NCBI GenBank assembly: GCA_013289765.1
Contig: JABCZI010000001.1
Span: 372,001 to 436,000, forward strand
DNA from: Acidobacteriota bacterium
GTDB taxonomy: Bacteria; Acidobacteriota; Terriglobia; Terriglobales; Acidobacteriaceae
DNA length: 64,000 nt
Reading direction: 5' to 3'
Part shown: positions 17,220-26,486 of the stretch, in pieces
Position numbering within the stretch: position 1 is the stretch's first letter
How the letters are laid out: each line of letters opens with the position of its first letter
Translations under genes and position numbers: made by a program
The notes under the pieces: generated by a model
Told to the model about the DNA's origin: nothing
The model's database searches: none
The model's input: only the letters and a program-made list of their open reading frames with translations

Positions 17220-17441
17220 CTGGCACCTCGTCAGCCGACGGCGGTGCGACAAAATGAAGAACCGGTGCTCCATCTCCTGCCTCGTTGTAAAGGAGTCCCA
17301 CGCGAAAGTCCATGCACTTCCGCGGACTCGGCGTTAAACATTCCGGTAGTAACTTGCGGGTGGGTGTGACTTTCGTCTTTACTTAAACAGCTGTAAAGAA
17401 TCCCTCAAGCGACGGGGAGATCTCACTCGCGGGAGTGTTTT

Positions 17442-18947
17442 TTGGCCGAGGACCTTAAATTTGAATTATCGATCTTGGCGACGGTCCAGGGTCTCTACCA
17501 GAAGCTGATGCGGGATTCGCTTGGTGGTGATGTGCCCATCCCGACAGGCCTGGATGAAGCCTCGCTCCGCCAATCGGAGGACGACCTTCCGGAAACTCTT
17601 TCCCGGATGTACCGCTGGCTGCATGTTCTGGATATGGCGATTACACCCGCTATGCTGCGACAGGCGCTTACGCCGGACACAGACTCGGAAGTCGCGGAAG
17701 CCCTGCTCCGTTATTTTGTGAAGCGGCGTGAACCCAGCGAAGTGAATCGCGATAAAACCGATCTAATTGCGACTTTCCTTTATCGCCATCCGCGGGTTGC
17801 CGGCCAATGGCAACAACATGGCTATGGACTGGATGGATCACTGCCGCTCTCTCCATTCGAAATTGCATTGATTGAAATCCTTGCCGATACGGACGTGCCT
17901 TCGCTCCCCGAAGAGCACGTGCAATTGCTCCGCAACTTCGATCCGTTCCGAGAAGAGATCAGCCGTTATCGCGATTTCAATGCGCTCATGGATTCCGGCA
18001 TTGTCTCGCGAGTGCGCGAATTGAAGCGCTGGCTGGATTCCTCTTTCTATCACCCCGGCGTGCTGGCGACTGTAGCCGCCCACAATGCCGCGTTCGGCGA
18101 ACGCTTCGATCAACTCTTTACCAAGGCGCTAGGAGAAATCAAGCAATTCGCCCAGGCTCTCGACGAAATGGGTGGCAGCATTCTCAGCACCGTGGACGGC
18201 GTGGAAGTCACCGTCGAACATGTGGCCGCAATCGAGCAGAAGGAAATGCTCGATGCCGACTACAGCGGTGCGTTGGAAAAATTTCGGCGAGTCTCACGCC
18301 TGAAAAAAGAACTCGATCGCAGGCCACCGATCCGCAAGGCGCTGCTCGCGCCCAACGCCGGCAGCGCCATACCATCCTCGGGATCGGCGGCCAGCGCTGC
18401 GAAACCGGTGCGCAGTGTGACCCCCAATAAACAAATCCCCGCACAGGCATTTCAGCCTCCGGTCGTCACGGCACAGCAAATCTCTGCCGAAGAAGGTAAG
18501 TTACGCCGAGTCGAGGAATCGATCCGAGTGTTTGTGCGTGTGGCGGATCCGAAATATCGCCGAGTCGTGCCCATGCGTTTCTTCAATCTCACACTGACAG
18601 TGGAAGAAGTTGAGGCCTACAACGCCAGCTTCCTCGAGGAAAAGAGCTTGCGCGCGGATGTCGCTCGCACGCTGATCCGCCTGGTTTCGTGTGTTGCACG
18701 CGTTAACACAGAGCTTGAAGAGCTTAAACGCAGCCAAAGCATGTCGTCATTGTGGAAACTTCACGCAGACGCCCTCGTCGTCTTGCTCGACATCGCCAGC
18801 AACACCACCGAAGAAGCGGGAAGAGTCGCGAAGCTGGCCGAGAAGATTGAGGACGGGGCCTGGTCCGAAGCCATCGACCAAACCGCGCAAAAATTGCGGA
18901 TCCGCACGGATCTAGCGGTGAAGGCTATGGCGCATTCGGGAAGCTAG
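17442..18947 (+). CDS. Uncharacterised 501-residue cytoplasmic protein
   Basis: No family recognised. The start is a TTG at 17442 with GGGAG about eight bases upstream. No signal peptide or membrane helix is visible. The protein is mostly helical and charged: a first domain (about 1-150), a middle helical part with KRWLDSSFYHPGVLATVAAHN and FDQLFTKALGEIKQFAQALDEM, a Pro/Ala/Ser-rich linker (about 300-345, LAPNAGSAIPSSGSAASAAK) and a C-terminal helical domain beginning EEGKLRRVEESIRVFVRVAD. The last codons overlap the convergent toxin gene by 4 bp. The two-domain form with a flexible linker hints at a scaffold or regulator, but nothing more can be said. Confidence 0.75.
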   Translation: MAEDLKFELSILATVQGLYQKLMRDSLGGDVPIPTGLDEASLRQSEDDLPETLSRMYRWLHVLDMAITPAMLRQALTPDTDSEVAEALLRYFVKRREPSEVNRDKTDLIATFLYRHPRVAGQWQQHGYGLDGSLPLSPFEIALIEILADTDVPSLPEEHVQLLRNFDPFREEISRYRDFNALMDSGIVSRVRELKRWLDSSFYHPGVLATVAAHNAAFGERFDQLFTKALGEIKQFAQALDEMGGSILSTVDGVEVTVEHVAAIEQKEMLDADYSGALEKFRRVSRLKKELDRRPPIRKALLAPNAGSAIPSSGSAASAAKPVRSVTPNKQIPAQAFQPPVVTAQQISAEEGKLRRVEESIRVFVRVADPKYRRVVPMRFFNLTLTVEEVEAYNASFLEEKSLRADVARTLIRLVSCVARVNTELEELKRSQSMSSLWKLHADALVVLLDIASNTTEEAGRVAKLAEKIEDGAWSEAIDQTAQKLRIRTDLAVKAMAHSGS

Positions 18948-19378
18948 AGGGCCGGCGGAGTAGCGACCAGCTTTTGTATTTCCGCGCCCAGCAGATCGAA
19001 ATGGCGCACATTCCAGGTGTAGAGATGATCCGCTCGTGCCTTGAGTGCGCATGCCGCGACCAGGCCGTCATACACTGCCCCGCCCACGATTCCCAGCTGC
19101 GCCATGCGGCGTATGGCGGCGCAGTACTCATCGCCGTCAAGGCAAATCAGTGTAAACCGCTGCTCGATTCCTTGTAAAACCAAGCTTGCAGCTTCGGCAC
19201 TCATCCGTTCTTTTCCGGGATAGCGGGTGAACGTTGAGTACGCTTCCGCCAGGCTGTGGGCCGCACAAGCCGCTTGCTTTCGAGTCGCAGACGCAAACAC
19301 CGGGAAGCTGCGGGCGTGGTGGGGATGGTCGGGCAGGAGCGCCGCAACCAGGACTGTGGTGTCGAAGAACAATTTCAC
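18944..19378 (-). CDS. VapC-like PIN-domain toxin
   Basis: A 144-residue PIN-domain ribonuclease. The expected acidic residues are visible: Asp6 in KLFFDTTVL, Glu45 in HSLAEAYSTF, Asp104 in GGAVYDGLVAACAL, and the TWNVRHFDLL ending typical of VapC proteins. Its start overlaps the antitoxin stop by 4 bp, the usual toxin-antitoxin arrangement. It cleaves RNA when the antitoxin is degraded; the target is unknown. Its 3' end overlaps the convergent 501-residue protein gene by 4 bp. Confidence 0.88.
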   Translation of the reverse strand: MKLFFDTTVLVAALLPDHPHHARSFPVFASATRKQAACAAHSLAEAYSTFTRYPGKERMSAEAASLVLQGIEQRFTLICLDGDEYCAAIRRMAQLGIVGGAVYDGLVAACALKARADHLYTWNVRHFDLLGAEIQKLVATPPAL

Positions 19379-19680
19379 CGGGATTTCTTCCGTCGCGGGC
19401 GACGCGCGGGGAGATTGCCCATAAAGCTCAGCTCACGCTCGCGGCGAATCTGGCGCAGCGTTTCATCGGTAGCTCCGGCGGGGATCGGCTCCCCGACGCC
19501 GAACACCCAAATCCCTTGCTTCTGGTGCAGCCCAACTCCTCCCCGTCGCGGGCGGAGCACGATGCGATCCTCCGAGCTTTCCAGTTCTAGCGAATCGCCC
19601 GCGCGGAGCTGCATTTCGTCGCGAACCGGCTTGGGCAGGACGACTCGTCCGGCTTTGTCGAGGGTTAGAGTGGTGGTCAT
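19375..19680 (-). CDS. AbrB/SpoVT-type antitoxin (VapB-like)
   Basis: A 101-residue protein from the ATG at 19680. The N-terminal AbrB swapped-hairpin DNA-binding domain is clear: TTTLTLDKAGRVVLPKPVRD followed by LRAGDSLELESSEDRIVLRP. The C-terminal half (TDETLRQIRRERELSFM, then a basic tail) would wrap the PIN toxin. Longer readings reaching 19755 or 19891 add residues unlike any antitoxin and are not used. The protein should bind its own promoter together with the toxin and so repress the pair. Confidence 0.85.
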   Translation of the reverse strand: MTTTLTLDKAGRVVLPKPVRDEMQLRAGDSLELESSEDRIVLRPRRGGVGLHQKQGIWVFGVGEPIPAGATDETLRQIRRERELSFMGNLPARRPRRKKSR

Positions 19681-20022
19681 AGATGTAATTATACAGTGGC
19701 ATTTGGTACTTGAAAATGCCATTTCTCGGCTGGGACGTGGAAGACAATGGCGCATATCTCAGGCTCTCTGATGTGAAAGGCTCAGCCACGACCATCCTGC
19801 GCGAAAATGCAGTACTGGTGCGCCGGGGCTCACCCACGTTCCCGCAGTTGAGGGGTTCGACTGGGAAGCGCGGAACTGTTGAATCGCGCAACGCTGGGGG
19901 AATTCTTTCACTTCACTTTCATTTATTCGTGGCGCGGGCAGCTACCGGGCTGCGCCCGGGCGGACAGCCGAGGGCGGCTGTCCCCACATGGGCATGGATA
20001 GCTGACGGCTGATCGCTGACAG
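19681..20022. terminator. Gap between antitoxin and rng; hairpin at 19962-19983
   Basis: A non-coding 342-bp stretch. It contains the promoter side of the toxin-antitoxin pair. Near the rng end there is a perfect 9-bp hairpin, GGACAGCCG (19962-19970) and CGGCTGTCC (19975-19983) with an AGGG loop, about 40 bases past the rng stop. There is no T-run, so it may be an mRNA 3'-end structure or a REP-like repeat and not a classical terminator. It is followed by the short repeats AGCTGACGGCTGATCG and CTGACAGCT. Two reading frames in this stretch (19710-20012 and 19463-19891) lack coding character. Confidence 0.4.
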
Positions 20023-22881
20023 CTAGTTAATATCGAACTGCTCCTGATGCAAGGCCGGATCGCTCTTCACGATAATGGTCCGTTTCGTCAGTTCTTCCAT
20101 TTCGTTCAAGAGGCGTCCGTTATTTCCTTTTAATTCTTTTGCGACATCCGGATGTACGCGCAGCATCACATCTTCACGCTCCAAATGTTTGGCGATCTTG
20201 CGCATCTCCACGTAAATCTCATTCGCCACGGTGGTCAGAGATTTTACGTAGCCAGTGGACTGGCAATACGGACAAGGCGCGCCGATCGTGCGTTCGAGTG
20301 ACTGCTTCACGCGTTTGCGGGTAATAGCGACCAGTCCGAAATCGTTGAACTGCAGCACTTTTGAAGGCGCACGGTCGTGGCGGAGTTCTTCTTCCAGCGC
20401 CTGCATGACGCGCTGGCGGTTGCGGCGCTCATCCATGTCGATGAAGTCGATGATGATGATGCCGCCCAGATCGCGCAGGCGAATCTGGCGGACGATTTCC
20501 TTGATCGCGTCCACGTTGGTTTTGACGATCGTGTCTTCGAGGCGCGAGGTCTTGCCCACGTACTTGCCGGTGTTGATGTCGATGGCAACCAGCGCTTCAG
20601 TCTGATTGATGACGATGTAGCCGCCGCTCTTCAGCCAGACCTTCGACTTGAGCGCCTTATTCATCTCCTCGGCGAGGCCGAATTGCTCGAATAGCGGCGT
20701 CTCTTTGGTATAAAGCTTCACGCGCTTAACCAGCGCGGGCTGGAAGCGATTGAAGAAACGCAGAATGCGCTCGTATTCCGGTTCGGTGTCGACCCAGATC
20801 ACGGAGAAGTCCGAGGTGACCTGGTCGCGCAGCACGCGCTCGACGACATTGAGATCGTGATAGATCAGCGCCGGCGGCTTGGAAGCTTCCGCTCGCGTTT
20901 TGATATCGTTCCACAAGCCTTTGAGGAAACGGATATCGGCGCGCAATTCGTCTTCGCTCGCGTTTTGCGCGGCGGTACGGACGATGAAACCGCCGTGTCC
21001 GTTTTCACGCTCGCTCATCACGATGCGCTTCAATCGCTGCCGCTCTTCGTCGGAGGCGATCTTGCGCGAAACTCCGGTGTGGTTCACCGTTGGCATGTAA
21101 ACCAGGAAGCGGCCCGGGAGCGCGATGTGACTGGTAATGCGCGCGCCTTTCTTTCCGATTGGTTCCTTGGCGATCTGTACCAGGATTTCCTGGCCTTCTT
21201 TCAGCAAGTCGCTGATCTTCGGAATATCATGCTGCTCGCGGCGCGGGAAGCGGCGTCCACCACCGCGGCGTCCACCGCCGCGCTGGCGGTCGAAACCGGG
21301 CCGCGGACGGGGAGAGCGCTGGGTATAACCGGCGGTCGCCGCCGGTGCGCGAACCTCGGCTCGGGCATCGACCGCGCCGGTGCCACGAGCTTCGGCATCG
21401 AGCATGGCCTCGGCTTCGGCTTGCGCTTCTTCCAATTCCAATTCCTCGGTGTCTTCCTCGCCTTCCGCAACCCCGCCTTCGGCAGCCGGCGCAATTCCTG
21501 AGTCCGTCAAAGACGACATATGGATCTCGGCAACTGTCTCGCGAACATCAGAAAACTCGTGCCGCCCACCTTCCGAACTTGTCTGACCTGCTGCACGCGT
21601 CTCTTCTTCGAATTCGTCGTATCCTTCATCAGACGATTCTTCATAGCCAACGGTGTCCGCTTCTTCTTCCTCGATGGTTTCTTCTTCCATCGTCCCTGGA
21701 GCGGCAAAGGCCGCAGTCTCATGCTCTCGCACCGAAGCCGGCGACGGAACGAAACGCTCGGGTCGAGGTTGAACGAGTTCCTCTTGTTCTTCGACCAACT
21801 GTTCTTCGGCAAATTGCTGTTGCGACCTCGCTTCGCTTTCGGGCTCGGCCGGAACGGCCTCGGTCAACGGCTGAGGCAGGCGAAATTCACGGTTCCAATC
21901 CACAGACGATGCAGCCGAGGTAGGCTCGGCTTCAGAGTGATCGTCTCGAGAGTGATCCTCTCGGAAGTGATCCTCTTGCGGATGCTGTGACTCCTCGTGC
22001 TGAAGATATGGCTGGGGGACGCTCGGTGTAGCGCTGGCGAAGATCGGTTCGTCGTCGGGAAAAGGCGTGCCACCCGGGTCCGCCGAACTCAGTGGCGTGG
22101 ATTCAATCTCGTTTGCTTTGGGACGCTGCACCTGTATCGGCGGCGTCTGCGTCATGCCGCGGTATTTCGAAATGGATTCGCCCGGGAGCAAAATGGGTTG
22201 GTATCCCGCAGGCGGTCCGAACGACTGGGTTCTTTTTGGTTCCTGAAGGCGAGGAGCCGGAGGAGCGGGCGAAGGAACGCTTTCTGTGGAAGGGCGGGCG
22301 GTACGCTGTTCTGGCGCCCGATCGCGCCCGTCGCCACGGGAATCACCGCGGCCATCGCGACGGCCACCGCGTCGACGGCGGCGTCCGCGATACGCTCCCC
22401 GCTCCCGGTCCTGAGCGGTATTGGCGGCATCCGGCAAAACGCCAGTTGAGGCTTGCATCTCCCCACTTTGTTCAGTCTCTTCGAAGCTCTGCGCCGGGCC
22501 ATTCTCGAAGCTCGCTTGAGCGTCGGCAGCTTCTGTTCCTGCCGCCGATGGCCCATCGGAGGAGGTTAGTTCCCCTCTAGCAGGTTGCACCCGCATATCC
22601 TGCACTCCGCGATTTGCGGGCACGATGTCGGTCACGTCCTCGTCGTGCTCTTCCAATTCCATAAAGTCGGAGACGTACAGGAAGGCGTCGCGCTCCAGGC
22701 CAACATCAACGAAGGCAGACTGCATGCCGGGCAACACGCGGGTTACGCGGCCTTTGTAGATGGATCCTGCCAGGGTGTATTCATTTTCGCGCTCGAGGTA
22801 GATTTCCGCGAGCAGATCGTCTTCCACCAGACCCACCTTAGTTTCGTGTGGGGTAGAAGAGACAAATAACTCTTTGTTCAT
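20023..22881 (-). CDS. rng: RNase E/G family endoribonuclease with a long insertion inside the S1 domain
   Basis: A 952-residue endoribonuclease for rRNA and mRNA processing. The N-terminal S1 domain starts normally (LAGSIYKGRVTRVLPGMQSA to FLYVSDF, about 38-73). It is then interrupted by about 480 residues before resuming at ISDLLKEGQEILVQIAKEP (about 556). E. coli RNase E has only a roughly 20-residue loop there. The insert has an Arg/Gly tract (RGRRRRRGGRRDGRGDSRGD), Pro- and acid-rich parts and a second RG tract (RQRGGGRRGGGRRFPRR). The catalytic part is intact: EALVAIDINTGKYVGKT and GGIIIIDFIDMDERRNR carry the two metal-binding Asp, and APCPYCQSTG is the zinc link. There is no C-terminal scaffold, so the insert may replace it. 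It follows rodA in the rod cluster. Confidence 0.93.
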   Translation of the reverse strand: MNKELFVSSTPHETKVGLVEDDLLAEIYLERENEYTLAGSIYKGRVTRVLPGMQSAFVDVGLERDAFLYVSDFMELEEHDEDVTDIVPANRGVQDMRVQPARGELTSSDGPSAAGTEAADAQASFENGPAQSFEETEQSGEMQASTGVLPDAANTAQDRERGAYRGRRRRRGGRRDGRGDSRGDGRDRAPEQRTARPSTESVPSPAPPAPRLQEPKRTQSFGPPAGYQPILLPGESISKYRGMTQTPPIQVQRPKANEIESTPLSSADPGGTPFPDDEPIFASATPSVPQPYLQHEESQHPQEDHFREDHSRDDHSEAEPTSAASSVDWNREFRLPQPLTEAVPAEPESEARSQQQFAEEQLVEEQEELVQPRPERFVPSPASVREHETAAFAAPGTMEEETIEEEEADTVGYEESSDEGYDEFEEETRAAGQTSSEGGRHEFSDVRETVAEIHMSSLTDSGIAPAAEGGVAEGEEDTEELELEEAQAEAEAMLDAEARGTGAVDARAEVRAPAATAGYTQRSPRPRPGFDRQRGGGRRGGGRRFPRREQHDIPKISDLLKEGQEILVQIAKEPIGKKGARITSHIALPGRFLVYMPTVNHTGVSRKIASDEERQRLKRIVMSERENGHGGFIVRTAAQNASEDELRADIRFLKGLWNDIKTRAEASKPPALIYHDLNVVERVLRDQVTSDFSVIWVDTEPEYERILRFFNRFQPALVKRVKLYTKETPLFEQFGLAEEMNKALKSKVWLKSGGYIVINQTEALVAIDINTGKYVGKTSRLEDTIVKTNVDAIKEIVRQIRLRDLGGIIIIDFIDMDERRNRQRVMQALEEELRHDRAPSKVLQFNDFGLVAITRKRVKQSLERTIGAPCPYCQSTGYVKSLTTVANEIYVEMRKIAKHLEREDVMLRVHPDVAKELKGNNGRLLNEMEELTKRTIIVKSDPALHQEQFDIN

Positions 22882-23320
22882 GGAGACTCCGGTCCCGCCC
22901 CGACTAACTTAAGAAAGTCGGGCGGGCTTCACCGGGGATGAGCAAGGAAGGAAACGGGAGGATCGAGCGTCGCGATACTGGCCCCGCACGGGGGACGGCT
23001 GGGGCGGGGAAGGTTTCTTCCGGGCCGAGTCCGCTGCACAAGCTTGGGTATCTTCTGCACTTTTCGCTTTTTAGCTGCGGGGTTTGTGACCGCACTCTCA
23101 GACCGTTTTCGGTCGGGGGGCCGTTTCCCTGCCAGCAGCCTTATAGCTTCAATCCTGCCCGGCCTTCAACTGCTCAACTAGCCGGTGAAATGCCCTCTTT
23201 ACGCGAGGGCGATCGATATTTTTGGGGCTGCGCCAGTCGGCGCAGCAACTGCTCTTACTTCCTTCCCGGTTCCGAAGAAACGGGAATTTAAAATGCCCCT
23301 CAATTAACCGGCTCGGCCGG
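22882..23320 (-). promoter_or_regulatory. Long leader region upstream of rng, with a perfect hairpin
   Basis: A 439-bp stretch without a convincing gene separates rodA from rng. It holds a perfect 8-bp hairpin, GCTGCGCC (23227-23234) and GGCGCAGC (23239-23246), with a 4-base loop, and several G- and C-rich tracts (around 23100-23130). In enterobacteria the rne mRNA has a structured leader of similar length used for autoregulation. A similar role here is only an analogy. The nearly same hairpin occurs upstream of mreB (29702-29717). Confidence 0.35.
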
Positions 23321-24418
23321 CTAATTCACAAAGCGGCGCATTCGAACGTTCATAACCATTCCCAGCGCCAGGAACATAAACAACACTGAAGACCCGCCGT
23401 AACTCATTAACGGCAAAGGTATTCCGGTGACCGGCATAAAGCCAACCACCATGCCGACATTGACCAGAATATGGAAGCTAAGCACAGCCACCACACCCAT
23501 CACCACGAACGTGCCAGCGCGGTCGGGCGCTGTTTGCGCGTTCTGCGTCAAACGCATCAGCACAATGAAGTATAGCAGCAGAACCCCCAAAGCGCCGACG
23601 AATCCGTGCTCCTCGGCAAAGGCCGCGAAAATGAAGTCCGTTTGTGGAACTGGAAGGAAAGCCCCGTGTGTTTGCGAGCCTTTACCACCCCACAGCCCTC
23701 CCGAACCAACCGCAATCAGGGATTGCGTAACTTGATACCCCGACCCTTGGGGATCGGCATCGGGTTCAAGAAAACTAGTCAGACGCTGTTTCTGGTACGT
23801 CTTCAGAACATGAACTCGGGGGGTGAAGAACACCGCTCCGATGCCCACTGCGGCAAGCAGCACAACTACCAATCCTTGTTTCCATTGCAGTCCGCCCAGG
23901 AATACACCCATTACCGCGATCGGGACGTAAGTCAGGGCGGTACCCAGATCCGGTTGTGCCAAAACCATCAGCATGGGAATCCCGACAATGGCTCCCGCCT
24001 TAATGAAGTCCGGCCATGAAAGTTCGCGATGCCTGAGGTCAGCAAAATACTTTGCCACCGCCAGGATGAGAATCAGCTTCACCCACTCCGAAGGCTGGAA
24101 GTGGTTTCCACCGGGCATCTTGATCCAGCGCCGCGCACCCAGATATTTCTGCCCCAGCAAAAGCACCGCCATCAGAGAGGCAACGCCGGCGATATAAAAC
24201 CAGTGAATCCTGTCCAGAAGCGCCTGGTAGTTCACCGCACTGATTACGAACATCGCCGCCACGCCGCCCAATACCCAGTAAATCTGCCGAATGTGAGAGC
24301 CCGCAAACTTGGTATGCGCAGTGGCGCTCTGGATCTCCATGACGCCTAGCCCGCAGATCATCAGCACAAAGATCAGTAGAAGCCAGTCAAAATCGCGAAA
24401 TGAAACGTAGCGACTCAT
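23321..24418 (-). CDS. rodA: RodA, rod-shape peptidoglycan polymerase (SEDS family)
   Basis: A 365-residue SEDS glycosyltransferase with about ten membrane helices. Family marks include KLILILAVAKYFADL, VLAQPDLGTAL, the large loop with VTQSLIAVGSGGLWGGKG and TDFIFAAFAEEHGFVGALG, and the C-terminal GMVVGFMPVTGIPLPLMSYG. It polymerises lipid II for side-wall elongation together with PBP2, encoded just upstream (76 bp gap), and under MreBCD control. The catalytic Asp lies in the WGGKGSQTHGAF-TDFIFA loop region. Length is normal. Confidence 0.95.
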   Translation of the reverse strand: MSRYVSFRDFDWLLLIFVLMICGLGVMEIQSATAHTKFAGSHIRQIYWVLGGVAAMFVISAVNYQALLDRIHWFYIAGVASLMAVLLLGQKYLGARRWIKMPGGNHFQPSEWVKLILILAVAKYFADLRHRELSWPDFIKAGAIVGIPMLMVLAQPDLGTALTYVPIAVMGVFLGGLQWKQGLVVVLLAAVGIGAVFFTPRVHVLKTYQKQRLTSFLEPDADPQGSGYQVTQSLIAVGSGGLWGGKGSQTHGAFLPVPQTDFIFAAFAEEHGFVGALGVLLLYFIVLMRLTQNAQTAPDRAGTFVVMGVVAVLSFHILVNVGMVVGFMPVTGIPLPLMSYGGSSVLFMFLALGMVMNVRMRRFVN

Positions 24419-24422
24419 GAGT

Positions 24423-24540
24423 AGTGAGTACCCAGTACCGAGTACCGAGCAAGCGCCTCCGTTTCCGCTTCTCCGACTTGTTTGTCCGGCACCTTCATTG
24501 CATTTTCCCGGTACTTGTTACTAGGTACTGGGTACTCGAG
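24423..24540. repeat. Inverted AGTACC-type repeat between rodA and mrdA
   Basis: GAGTACCCAGTACC on the plus strand (about 24426-24439) is matched by its exact complement GGTACTGGGTACTC (about 24525-24538). Both arms continue as further AGTACC units (AGTACCGAG; AAGTACCGGG). The right arm extends into the mrdA gene, so the C-terminal residues STQYLVTSTGK of PBP2 are written by the repeat. The same repeat family recurs between mreC and mreB at 28508-28577. Confidence 0.75.
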
Positions 24541-26486
24541 ATTCCCGGCGCAGCGGTCGCCAGGACCGACCGCTTCTTCGGTAGTTTCAAAGAAAAGCGC
24601 CCGCCTTCCAAATTCTTGCCTTCGGGCATGGTCCAGAGAGCGCCTATGTCGACTTTGCCATCCCCTTTTGGTTGCTCCACGATTTTATTGGGTATGCGCC
24701 GCTGCTTGTCAACGTAAGCCTTAAGGACCTGAGTTGCCAGGCGCGCCGCCAATCTCCCGTGCTCCCCGCCTTCGAACAGCACGCAAACAATGATGTCGGG
24801 ATTTCGCCGCGGCGTGAATCCCACGAACCAGCCGTTCTGCGCCAGGGCTTCACTGTTTTTGAACTTCGCCCGGGTGGACAGGGAGACGATCTGCGCCGAA
24901 CCAGTCTTCCCGGCTATATCAATCCCCGGTACATGCGCCGAAGGAGCGGTGCCTTCCGGGAGTAGAACCCGCGACATGGCGTCTGTAATGAAGGCCCACC
25001 CGCTCGGATCGATGGGAATATTTTTCGTCTCGGTGACGTGACTCGTCTCTACGTAGCTGGGGGGAAGGCCTTCAGGCTCGACTACGTGAGGCACAACCAG
25101 CCGCCCGCCCATCGAGATCGCCGCGATGGCTCGGATCAATTGCACCGGCGTGATTGCGACCGCACCCTGCCCTATGCCAACGGATATCGTCTCTCCGGCG
25201 AACCACTTCTGTTTAAAGTTGCGGATCTTCCACTCTTCCGAGGGCATGACGCCGCTGACTTCATTGGGCAAGTCGATCCCGGTTTTTTGTCCCAAGCCAA
25301 GAGCGCTGGCGTACTTGGCAATGCGGTCAATCCCAAGCTTTTCCGCGAGCGTGTAGAAAAACACATCGCAAGACTGATAGATAGCTTTTTCCAGGTCCAC
25401 GGGACCGTGGCCGCCCTTCACCCAGCAGCCAAATCGTCGTCCGAAAAACTCCGCCCCACCCGTGCAGTCTACGTGGAGAGACTGTGCGATACCTTCCTGC
25501 CATCCCGCTACCGCCATGATGATTTTGAAAGTCGAACCGGGAGCCAGCTGGGCCTGAATCGCTTTGTTCATCAGCGGTTTGTCGGGATCAGTCACCAACT
25601 TGTTCCACTGATCGCGTGAGACCCTTACCGCAAAATCATTGGGATCAAATGACGGCCGGCTCACCATCGCGAGAATTTCGCCGGTGCGCGGGTCCATCGC
25701 GACAATCGCACCATTCTTTCCTTCCAACGCTTCCTCGGCTGCAATCTGCAGATCGATATCGACGGTCAGCTTTAATTGTTTCCCCGGAATAGCTTCCGTC
25801 TCTCCCAGCAGCCCCACTTCGCGGCCGTGGCTGTTTACCAGCGCCCGCCGCGCTCCGTTCGTCCCCATCAGTTCATTGTTGTACTGCCGCTCCACGCCGG
25901 AAACTCCGACTACATCTCCCGGACTATAAAGCTCAAACTGGGGCTGGTTCAGCATGTCTTCGGTCACTTCGCCGACGTAGCCGATCAGGTGGGCCATAAA
26001 CCCGTTGCGAGGATACAAACGGCGGTGGGCCACGATGGTGTCGAGCTCAGGGAGTTCGTTGCGATGGGCATCGATGAACGCCAGCTCATCCTGCGTAATA
26101 TCTTCTTTTAAGAAGATCGGTTGATACTGCGGCATGGACGAGAAATGCCGGATACGAGTCCGCACTTCACTGGGATCGAGGTGCAGGCCTTGTGCAATCA
26201 GATCCGCATCGGCATTCAGGTCACGAGAAGAGTCCCGCAAGAGGAGCGCCGAAAATGATGGATAGTTTTCTACGATGGTGCGACCTTCGCGGTCGAGAAT
26301 CTTGCCGCGGGGTGCGAGGATCGGAACATTTCGAATGCGGTTTTTCTCAGCTGCCGAGGCGTAATAGCCGCTCTCCATTACCTGGAGTCTCCACAGCCCG
26401 TACGCCAGCACCAGAAAGATGGCCAGGATCATGTACTGCGCCACCGTCAGGCGGATTTCCGATACTTTATCGTCACGTCCGAACAT
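24495..26486 (-). CDS. mrdA: Penicillin-binding protein 2 (elongasome transpeptidase)
   Basis: A 663-residue class B PBP. It has a short cytoplasmic start, one membrane helix (LTVAQYMILAIFLVLAYGLW), the PBP dimerisation region (NRIRNVPILAPRGKILDREG) and a transpeptidase domain. Active-site motifs are LAPGSTFKIIMA (Ser-x-x-Lys), YQSCDVFFY (the S-x-D form used by PBP2) and DIAGKTGSAQIV (Lys-Thr-Gly). It cross-links glycan made by RodA in the side wall. The last residues (SSTQYLVTSTGKMQ) are encoded by an AGTACC-type intergenic repeat that has invaded the gene end. Confidence 0.95.
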   Translation of the reverse strand: MFGRDDKVSEIRLTVAQYMILAIFLVLAYGLWRLQVMESGYYASAAEKNRIRNVPILAPRGKILDREGRTIVENYPSFSALLLRDSSRDLNADADLIAQGLHLDPSEVRTRIRHFSSMPQYQPIFLKEDITQDELAFIDAHRNELPELDTIVAHRRLYPRNGFMAHLIGYVGEVTEDMLNQPQFELYSPGDVVGVSGVERQYNNELMGTNGARRALVNSHGREVGLLGETEAIPGKQLKLTVDIDLQIAAEEALEGKNGAIVAMDPRTGEILAMVSRPSFDPNDFAVRVSRDQWNKLVTDPDKPLMNKAIQAQLAPGSTFKIIMAVAGWQEGIAQSLHVDCTGGAEFFGRRFGCWVKGGHGPVDLEKAIYQSCDVFFYTLAEKLGIDRIAKYASALGLGQKTGIDLPNEVSGVMPSEEWKIRNFKQKWFAGETISVGIGQGAVAITPVQLIRAIAAISMGGRLVVPHVVEPEGLPPSYVETSHVTETKNIPIDPSGWAFITDAMSRVLLPEGTAPSAHVPGIDIAGKTGSAQIVSLSTRAKFKNSEALAQNGWFVGFTPRRNPDIIVCVLFEGGEHGRLAARLATQVLKAYVDKQRRIPNKIVEQPKGDGKVDIGALWTMPEGKNLEGGRFSLKLPKKRSVLATAAPGISSTQYLVTSTGKMQ

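Noticed and set aside
19463-20012. Two overlapping frames on opposite strands upstream of the antitoxin
   Set aside because: The minus frame is out of phase with the antitoxin and the plus frame translates repeat-like sequence; neither shows coding features.
22904-23095. A 63-residue minus-strand frame in the rng leader
   Set aside because: No ribosome site, Pro/Arg/Ser-rich, no family; it is more likely untranslated leader.
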